Positions 58,574 to 64,000 of a DNA stretch of 64,000 bases are shown here, in pieces; position 1 is the first letter of the stretch, and each line of letters opens with the position of its first letter. The translations under genes were made by a program, and so were the position numbers. The stretch is from Faucicola osloensis_B. GTDB lineage: Bacteria > Pseudomonadota > Gammaproteobacteria > Pseudomonadales > Moraxellaceae. The stretch lies in NCBI GenBank assembly GCA_964211495.1, contig CAXORL010000001.1, forward strand, positions 682,001 through 746,000, read 5' to 3'. The notes beneath the pieces were generated by a model. It ran no database searches. It had not been told where the DNA came from and saw nothing but the letters and a program-made list of their open reading frames with translations.

Positions 58574-59698
58574 ATGCCCAACTCAAATTTACGACCCTTA
58601 CAACGCTATGAGCTTGCGCTAAAATCTGGTGAGTTTAGCGAAGATGCACAGCAGCGGGCTGCAATGACTTATTTGGATAATGTCTATGAACAAATCATGG
58701 ACAACCGCGCCAAACAACGTGGGCTGTTTAGCTTTTTAAGACGTACTGAGCCGCCCAAAGGGCTATATATGTGGGGCGGCGTGGGTCGTGGTAAGACTTG
58801 GATGATGGATATGTTTTTTGAGTCGGTGCCCGCCGACAACAAAATGCGCCAACACTTTCATCATTTTATGAAACGGGTGCACGCCGAACTCAACAAGCTA
58901 CAAGGTCAACCAGACCCACTACAAAAAGTTGCCGATATCATCCATAATGAAGCAGATGTGATTTGCTTTGATGAATTTTTTGTCTCCAATGTCTCCGATG
59001 CGATGATTTTGGGTGATTTATTTACCATGCTATTTAAAAAAGGCATCACCTTGGTTGCCACATCAAACATCGCGCCAAATGGCTTGTATAAAAATGGTAT
59101 CCACCGTGACCGTTTTTTACCTGCCATTGCCGAAGTTGAAAAAAACTGTACGGTTATGAACATTGACAGTGGCATCGACTACCGTCTGCGCGTATTGCAG
59201 CAAGCCGAACTTTACGTGTCTCCGTTGACCAAAGAAAACATCCACTGGCTTGCCAACCGCTTTACCGCGCTAAGCAACAACCAACACATTATCCAAGACC
59301 CCATTCATATCAATGGTCGTGATATCGCCATCAAAGGTCGCACCGAAAACACCTTGTACGTTGATTTTCGGGCATTATGTATGCAGCCGCGCTCAGCCAG
59401 CGACTTTATTGAAATCGCCAATGAGTTTAGCACGGTGCTGGTGGACGACGTGCCCATACTCAACGATATTATCGCTGACCCGACAAGGCGCTTTATTTAC
59501 CTCGTCGATGAGTTTTATGATCGCCGCGTGAAGCTTTTGGTACGCGCAGAACAGCCGATTTTACAACTGTATGATGGGCAAAAATTGGCGTTTGAAATTG
59601 AGCGTACGCGTTCACGGCTGTTAGAGATGCAATCAGAAGAATATCTCAAAGCGGAGCATCGTTTGGATGAGATAAAAAAAGAAGATATGACCATTTAA
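58574..59698 (+). CDS. zapE: cell-division-associated AFG1-like ATPase
   Basis: A 374-residue P-loop ATPase of the AFG1/ZapE family, linked in E. coli to Z-ring stability. Walker A is MWGGVGRGKTWMMDMFF (about residues 67-83), Walker B VICFDEFFVSNVSDAMILG, with sensor-like VATSNIAPNGLYKNGIHRDRFLP and the C-terminal FIYLVDEFYDRRVKLLV. Length is normal. It has its own start after an unremarkable 200-bp region and is followed on the same strand by the PaiB-like and nitroreductase genes. Confidence 0.94.
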   Translation: MPNSNLRPLQRYELALKSGEFSEDAQQRAAMTYLDNVYEQIMDNRAKQRGLFSFLRRTEPPKGLYMWGGVGRGKTWMMDMFFESVPADNKMRQHFHHFMKRVHAELNKLQGQPDPLQKVADIIHNEADVICFDEFFVSNVSDAMILGDLFTMLFKKGITLVATSNIAPNGLYKNGIHRDRFLPAIAEVEKNCTVMNIDSGIDYRLRVLQQAELYVSPLTKENIHWLANRFTALSNNQHIIQDPIHINGRDIAIKGRTENTLYVDFRALCMQPRSASDFIEIANEFSTVLVDDVPILNDIIADPTRRFIYLVDEFYDRRVKLLVRAEQPILQLYDGQKLAFEIERTRSRLLEMQSEEYLKAEHRLDEIKKEDMTI

Positions 59699-59742
59699 AT
59701 AATCCAAAGCCTTAATTGTTATGCAGGTGAGTGGCTTTAACG

Positions 59743-60135
59743 ATGTATATTCCCAAAGATTTTTCCCAAACCGATTTTGAAGCCGTTAAAGATTTTATTG
59801 CTGGGTCGCCATTAGCAAATATAATGGCATTAAACGGCGATTCGGTTGAAATCTGCCCTACTTTGCTACTTTGGCAAATAGATGAACAAATTAAACAAAC
59901 CAACCCCAGTCATAAGCCTTGGTCTTTAAGTGATGCGCCAAGTGACTATATCAATGCCATGTGCCGCGCGATTGTGGGGGTTAAATTGACCATTGATAAT
60001 TTTGAAGCCAAATTTAAACTTAGCCAAAATAAAACTTTGGATAATCAGCAAGGCGTGATTGACGGTTTAACACAATTGCAATCAGCTTCAGCGGATAATA
60101 TGGCAACGCTAATTAATAACCTCTTTAAGGAATAA
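59743..60135 (+). CDS. PaiB-like protein with internal deletion (130 aa)
   Basis: The N-terminus MYIPKDFSQTDFEAVKDFIAGSPLANIM and the C-terminus AIVGVKLTIDNFEAKFKLSQNKTLDNQQGVIDGL match the two ends of the PaiB/FMN_bind_2 family (about 205-215 residues). The middle 70-80 residues, which form most of the FMN-binding split barrel, are missing, yet the frame is open throughout. It is therefore either a degenerate gene kept in frame or a shortened functional derivative. The ATG at 59743 fits the conserved MYIPK start; a GTG four codons upstream is possible. It lies 2 bp before the nitroreductase gene. Confidence 0.75.
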   Translation: MYIPKDFSQTDFEAVKDFIAGSPLANIMALNGDSVEICPTLLLWQIDEQIKQTNPSHKPWSLSDAPSDYINAMCRAIVGVKLTIDNFEAKFKLSQNKTLDNQQGVIDGLTQLQSASADNMATLINNLFKE

Positions 60136-60137
60136 AA

Positions 60138-60710
60138 ATGACAAATTCAGAAATTTTAGACTTTATCAAATCACGCCGTTCAATCGGTAATCTTGTCGCC
60201 CCTGCCCCCAACCGCGAGCAAGTCGAACAAGCGATTGAAGTCGCCCTATCTGCCCCCGATCACAAGGATTTAAACCCGTACCGTTTTATCGTACTTGAAA
60301 ACCAAGCGCTCAACACCTTGGGCATGGCGTTAAAAAATGCGGCGATAGCACAAGGTGAAACTGACGAGAAAACCCTCAAGAAAGCCGAAAATATGCCGCT
60401 GCGTGCGCCAATGATTATCGCGTGTGTGACCGATTTTAAACCCCATGATAAAGTCCCCCATTGGGAACAAATAGCGGCAAGTAGTTGCGCGGTGCAAAAT
60501 CTCCTACTTGCCTTGTCGGCGCAAGGGTTTGCCACCGTATGGCGCACCGGTCCACTTGCCAATGCGCCTGCAATCAAACAACTGTTTAATGTAACCGCTG
60601 ATAACCAAGTCATTGCTTTTGTCTATGTTGGCACAGCCGTCTCGACCATCCCGCCGCGTTCTAAGATAGACGTCACACCATTTATTGTTTATGATAATGG
60701 CACAAACTAA
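60138..60710 (+). CDS. nitroreductase family protein
   Basis: A 190-residue flavin oxidoreductase of the nitroreductase superfamily. N-terminal FIKSRRSIGNLVAPAPNREQVEQAIEVALSAPDHKDLNPYRFIV binds FMN; QIAASSCAVQNLLLALSAQGFATVWRTG is the second FMN-binding and dimer segment; the C-terminus has IAFVYVGTA, a typical NfsB/YdjA-like pattern. It may reduce quinones or nitroaromatics. It begins 2 bp after the PaiB-like gene and is followed immediately by a terminator, so the two genes are probably translated from one mRNA. Confidence 0.88.
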   Translation: MTNSEILDFIKSRRSIGNLVAPAPNREQVEQAIEVALSAPDHKDLNPYRFIVLENQALNTLGMALKNAAIAQGETDEKTLKKAENMPLRAPMIIACVTDFKPHDKVPHWEQIAASSCAVQNLLLALSAQGFATVWRTGPLANAPAIKQLFNVTADNQVIAFVYVGTAVSTIPPRSKIDVTPFIVYDNGTN

Positions 60711-60730
60711 CGGCTAAGCTAGCCGTTTTT
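60709..60730 (+). terminator. rho-independent terminator after the nitroreductase gene
   Basis: Perfect 7-bp stem AACGGCT / AGCCGTT around AAGCT, followed by TTT; it begins in the stop codon of the nitroreductase gene. Confidence 0.75.
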
Positions 60731-60798
60731 ATATTTTGCTCATGTAAAGGGTGCCCTGTTGTCAGTATTTGCAGGACAAGTGGATTCAAGGATTTTCA

Positions 60799-62007
60799 AT
60801 GAAAAAACCCCAGTTAGCAACCAATCTAAGTGAAAATTTAGAAAAGCTGAATGTCAATCGTGAAAAAGCCAGTAAGCTGTTTGCCGACGTCATTGAAAAA
60901 GCGGTTAAAAAGTCTAAGCCGGACACCCCAGCGGTATTAGAGACAGACTTAGACAATCAGCTCGCCAACCAACCTACCCCCCTCAAAATTGCCGTGCTGG
61001 GCGGTGGTAGTTTTGGTACGGCAATGGCAAATTTATCGTCCAAAAATGGCTGCAAAGTCACGCTTTGGGTACGCGATAAACGCAGCGTCAAATCGATGCA
61101 AAAAACCCATATCAACAAAAAATATTTGCCCGACCATAAGCTTGATGAGCGCCTGCAATTTACCCATGATTTGCAAGCAGCCGTCAAAGGCAAAGATTTG
61201 ATTTTTGTGGCAGTGCCTAGCGCTGCTTTTCGCGAGACCTTACAAAAAATTGCGCCTTTTATCAGCGCTCAAGCCATCGTGTCTTTAACCAAAGGTATGG
61301 AAAAAGATACCTTTGCGCTAATGAGTGATGTGATCGCGGATGAATTACCCAATGTGGCTTTTGGCGTGATGAGCGGTCCCAATCTCGCCAAAGAAATCAT
61401 GAATAATATGCCGTCTGCCACCGTGATTGCCAGCCAATCTGCAGCGCTACGGCTTGCCGTGCAGACAGCGCTGCACAGTGCGTTTTTTCGCGTGTTTGCC
61501 AGTGATGATTTAATTGGCGTGGAGCTTGGCGGTGCGCTCAAAAATATTTATGCCATCGCCATGGGCATGGCCGCTGCCTATGACATTGGGGAAAACACCA
61601 AAGCCATGATATTAACCCGCGCATTGGCTGAGATGAGCCGATTTGGTGTCCAAGCGGGGGCTAATCCGCTGACCTTTTTGGGGTTGTCGGGCGTGGGCGA
61701 TTTGTATGCAACTTGTTCATCGACCTTAAGCCGTAACTACCAGATTGGTAATATGCTAGGGCGTGGCATGAGCCTTGACCAAGCCATCAAAAAACTGGGG
61801 CAAACCGCGGAAGGGATTAATACTATCCAGCAGGTGAATGAAAAAGCCATAAAAGAGGGTATTTATATGCCGATTACCCATGCCTTGCACGATATTATCT
61901 ATGAAGACAAAGCGCCGCTTGGGGTTGCGTTAAACTTAATGGAAGCAGGATTTAGAAGTGATGTGGAATTTGTCATGCCGCATCAAGTGCAGCCAACGCA
62001 TAACTGA
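60799..62007 (+). CDS. gpsA: NAD(P)-dependent glycerol-3-phosphate dehydrogenase
   Basis: A 402-residue enzyme that makes sn-glycerol-3-phosphate for phospholipids. The Rossmann motif IAVLGGGSFGTAMANL is at about residue 61-76, followed by VSLTKGMEKDT, GVMSGPNLAKEI, and the catalytic Lys block VELGGALKNIYAIAMGMAAAYD. The ATG at 60799 (AAGGATTTTCA upstream) gives about 60 residues of Lys/Glu/Asn-rich N-terminal extension beyond the common length of about 340. sixA follows 34 bp downstream. The order gpsA-sixA-gspL is found in related Moraxellaceae as far as I know. Confidence 0.95.
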   Translation: MKKPQLATNLSENLEKLNVNREKASKLFADVIEKAVKKSKPDTPAVLETDLDNQLANQPTPLKIAVLGGGSFGTAMANLSSKNGCKVTLWVRDKRSVKSMQKTHINKKYLPDHKLDERLQFTHDLQAAVKGKDLIFVAVPSAAFRETLQKIAPFISAQAIVSLTKGMEKDTFALMSDVIADELPNVAFGVMSGPNLAKEIMNNMPSATVIASQSAALRLAVQTALHSAFFRVFASDDLIGVELGGALKNIYAIAMGMAAAYDIGENTKAMILTRALAEMSRFGVQAGANPLTFLGLSGVGDLYATCSSTLSRNYQIGNMLGRGMSLDQAIKKLGQTAEGINTIQQVNEKAIKEGIYMPITHALHDIIYEDKAPLGVALNLMEAGFRSDVEFVMPHQVQPTHN

Positions 62008-62040
62008 CAAACATAACTTTAAATATTTTTAGGTAAATAC

Positions 62041-62493
62041 ATGCAATTAATTTTAGTTCGTCATGGCGATGCAGGCGCTTATACCCTGCCAGACCATGAA
62101 AGAAATTTATCAGCACTGGGTCAAGCCCAAGCTTCACAGACCGCAAAGTGGCTTGCCGATAACTTTGAGCCCGATCATTTTATCGTCAGTCCTTACAACC
62201 GCGCCCAGCAAACCCTTGCCCAAATCCAGCAATTTTTTCCCCATGTGCCTGTGACCACGTATGAGGGCATCACCCCTGATAACGATGCAGACATCGCTGT
62301 GGATGCGTTAGGCGAATTGGTTGGCGACTGCATGGTGGTGGTTTGTCATATGAATATCATTGCCAAAATCGCCCATATTCTCACGGATGATCCCTTAGAG
62401 GGTTTTGCACTGGCTGAAGCGCGTGTGTATGATATGGGTATATTGGCACCCAGTCTTGCCGCTGAGATTAAACGCTTTGTTCCCACCTGTTAG
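62041..62493 (+). CDS. sixA: phosphohistidine phosphatase SixA-like
   Basis: A 150-residue histidine-phosphatase-superfamily protein. The phosphohistidine motif RHG is in LILVRHGDAGAYTLPDHERNLSALGQAQA, with conserved Arg in SPYNRAQQTLAQI and the second catalytic His in MVVVCHMNIIAKI. SixA in E. coli dephosphorylates HPt domains such as ArcB and Npr. Length is typical. It lies between gpsA and gspL on the same strand. Confidence 0.9.
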   Translation: MQLILVRHGDAGAYTLPDHERNLSALGQAQASQTAKWLADNFEPDHFIVSPYNRAQQTLAQIQQFFPHVPVTTYEGITPDNDADIAVDALGELVGDCMVVVCHMNIIAKIAHILTDDPLEGFALAEARVYDMGILAPSLAAEIKRFVPTC

Positions 62494-62529
62494 GTGATTT
62501 AATTTGTCAATTTTGTGTAGGACACTTCT

Positions 62530-63822
62530 GTGATTCATATTTGGTTGCCAACTCAGCATGCTGCCTTACGTTTATGGCAACAAACCACCCAGACTTGGCA
62601 AACGGCTGACGATTGGCAAACGCTTGCGACCCTTGCCAATCTGCAAACCACCCAATCAGCCAAGCTGCAAGCCTGTCTTTATTTTCCTAGTGTCAGTTTA
62701 TTAACAATCCAGCCTACCCTTTCAGCAAGCCAGCTCAATGCTTTGGGCGACACCGGCAGGCGCTATTTATTTGAAGATATCAGTATTGGGTCGGTAGAAG
62801 ATTTACAAGTCAAAATCCAGCCGGCGGTCAGCAATAGCGAGTTACCTGCATTATTTGGGCTTCATGCTGCCGATATTCATTCATGGATTAATGCCGCAGC
62901 TTTGGCGGGTATTGAGATAGTCGCTTTATTGCCAGATTTTTTATTGCTGCCGACCATAGATGCTAGAATTGATACTAGCATAGCTACGAGCACCAGTGCG
63001 AAGGCTACAGAGATGAGGCCTACCACAAGCGCGGTCTATTACCAAGATGCAGATACCCAGTTATTAAAACTACATACTTATCACGGCATGGCAGTTAGTT
63101 TTTTACCGCTGGTACTCACCAAATTACCCATGCTAGAAACGCTATATTTAACAGGTTTTCACGATGAAACCGTTGCCCAGCAATTAGCCAGTATGCCTAA
63201 TTTATCCATTGCATCGTCTGAGTTGTTGCCTACCCCAATCAAAGACCCGGTCAGACATTTTTTTAACTTTGCGACAATCAAAGGTAAAACGACGCTTGCG
63301 CCTTATGCCAAAGTCATCGCCTTAGTCACTGTTTGTGCGCTGCTGACAGCCTTTGCGGTCGATGCGCTTCGTTGGTATTATTATAACCAAGCACAAAAAC
63401 AAGCCGCAACTTTGCTGGCGCAGCAATACGCCCAGTGGTTTCCCAATGAGCCGCTAAGTAGCAAACTCACCCTACAACGACAGTTATCTGGCAAATTAAC
63501 CACCCAGCAATCAGCCACGCCAAACCTACTTCAGACGTTATCGTCCATACAGCCGGTATTGCAGCAATACCAACTGACTGCCAAGCAGCTTAATTTTCAA
63601 AATAATCACTTACAACTGCAGCTTTTATCATCAAGCGCCGATTCATTAAACAAAGCCGTCAATGACATGGTAAACAAAGGGATAAAAGCCAAGCTAGGGT
63701 CTGTCGATGCCGCGATGCCCGCTGCAATGTCTTCGAATACTGCTAGTGCGGTTTCCAGTGCAGTGGCGCCAACTTCTGCTGGCAGTGCCCTTGCCATGAT
63801 AGATATTGAATTGGCAGACTAA
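62530..63822 (+). CDS. gspL: type II secretion system protein GspL
   Basis: A 430-residue inner-membrane platform protein of type II secretion. Residues 1-about 250 form the cytoplasmic actin-like domain (IHIWLPTQHAALRLWQ). A single helix, about residues 258-275 (VIALVTVCALLTAFAVDAL), is followed by the periplasmic ferredoxin-like domain with low-complexity Ala/Ser at the end. The start is a GTG preceded by AGGAC, seven bases upstream. The downstream gene on the same strand begins like gspM, which normally forms a complex with GspL. Low similarity of GspL proteins makes the sequence evidence moderate, but context is good. Confidence 0.85.
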   Translation: MIHIWLPTQHAALRLWQQTTQTWQTADDWQTLATLANLQTTQSAKLQACLYFPSVSLLTIQPTLSASQLNALGDTGRRYLFEDISIGSVEDLQVKIQPAVSNSELPALFGLHAADIHSWINAAALAGIEIVALLPDFLLLPTIDARIDTSIATSTSAKATEMRPTTSAVYYQDADTQLLKLHTYHGMAVSFLPLVLTKLPMLETLYLTGFHDETVAQQLASMPNLSIASSELLPTPIKDPVRHFFNFATIKGKTTLAPYAKVIALVTVCALLTAFAVDALRWYYYNQAQKQAATLLAQQYAQWFPNEPLSSKLTLQRQLSGKLTTQQSATPNLLQTLSSIQPVLQQYQLTAKQLNFQNNHLQLQLLSSSADSLNKAVNDMVNKGIKAKLGSVDAAMPAAMSSNTASAVSSAVAPTSAGSALAMIDIELAD

Positions 63823-63843
63823 ACCTAAGACTGAGATAAATTT

Positions 63844-64000
63844 ATGAAACCGCACGCCTCACTGAGCCAATCCCTGCAAAAACTAACCACGCCTTTGGGT
63901 CATGCCTTTCAAAATTTATCACGTCGTGATCAGATTGCGCTGCTGATATTGGCAATTTTCTTGCTTTTTTTTGTGGTCGGTGTCGGTTGTTGGACGCTGC
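63844..64000 (+). CDS. gspM: type II secretion system protein GspM, N-terminus (cut by window edge)
   Basis: The first 52 codons only; the gene runs off the right edge. A cytoplasmic N-terminal segment (MKPHASLSQSLQKLTTPLGH) with SRRDQIALLILAIFLLFFVVGVG is the single helix typical of GspM, which binds GspL. It is 21 bp after gspL on the same strand. The identification rests on the topology and neighbour, not on a motif. Confidence 0.75.
   Translation, partial: MKPHASLSQSLQKLTTPLGHAFQNLSRRDQIALLILAIFLLFFVVGVGCWTL

Noticed and set aside
59731..60135. PaiB-like gene as a frameshifted pseudogene
   Set aside because: The frame is continuous from the conserved start to the conserved C-terminus with no stop, so it is listed as an intact short CDS with an internal deletion.
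63606..63797. Minus-strand open frame inside gspL (Ala-rich)
   Set aside because: It is the antisense shadow of the low-complexity Ala/Ser end of GspL, without ribosome site or family match; the same is true of many other antisense frames in the window.

Overview
The window looks like chromosome of a gammaproteobacterium of the family Moraxellaceae (Moraxella/Faucicola, Psychrobacter or a close relative). This is inferred from the conserved order pyrH-frr-uppS-cdsA-dxr-rseP-bamA-skp-lpxD-fabZ-lpxA, a PyrB linked to a dihydroorotase-like chain that has lost its metal-binding histidines, a gpsA-sixA-gspL-gspM string, and mid-40s GC by eye. No rRNA, tRNA, CRISPR array, prophage or insertion sequence was recognised. 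Gene density is high and nearly every gene is intact.

Layout. 1-2.9 kb: branched-chain amino-acid genes ilvI-ilvH-ilvC (minus strand), preceded by a 54-codon Val/Ile/Leu-rich leader ORF and a rho-independent attenuator-like hairpin. 3.1-10.2 kb: a DUF4124 protein, NAD(P)HX repair enzyme, queG, DUF924, a thioesterase, queA and tgt (three queuosine tRNA genes). 10.2-22.3 kb: the envelope cluster from pyrH to lpxA on the minus strand (UMP kinase, ribosome recycling, undecaprenyl-PP, CDP-DAG, DXP reductoisomerase, site-2 protease, outer-membrane assembly, lipid A). 22.5-30 kb: SMR efflux pump, rimO, a two-gene AT-rich accessory cassette of unknown function, and the helicase hrpA. 30-41.5 kb: carboxylesterase, DUF2069, WrbA-like flavoprotein, a YihY/BrkB membrane protein with a very long acidic tail, DUF2127, pyrC'-pyrB, fbp, a SpoU methyltransferase, a small lipoprotein, argJ and exonuclease III. 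41.7-52.6 kb: an IclR regulator, a Cof-type phosphatase and a valine/propionate catabolic cluster (prpE, PAS-LuxR regulator, mmsA, acyl-CoA dehydrogenase, enoyl-CoA hydratase, GNAT, HIBYL-CoA hydrolase, mmsB). 52.9-64 kb: ppc, three poorly characterised small proteins, an alpha/beta hydrolase, zapE, an internally deleted PaiB-like protein, a nitroreductase, gpsA, sixA and the type II secretion genes gspL and gspM (cut by the window end).

The genes fit a free-living or commensal aerobe: one end makes branched-chain amino acids under apparent attenuation control, and the cluster at 43-53 kb degrades valine to propionyl-CoA. The most distinctive signals are the ilv leader/attenuator, the unexplained two-gene cassette between rimO and hrpA, a PaiB homologue lacking the middle of the protein, a perfect 19-bp palindrome on the apparent fbp promoter, and a window-wide pattern of short tandem duplications (12-21 bp, 2-3 copies). 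These duplications repeatedly sit on gene boundaries and even supply stop and start codons.
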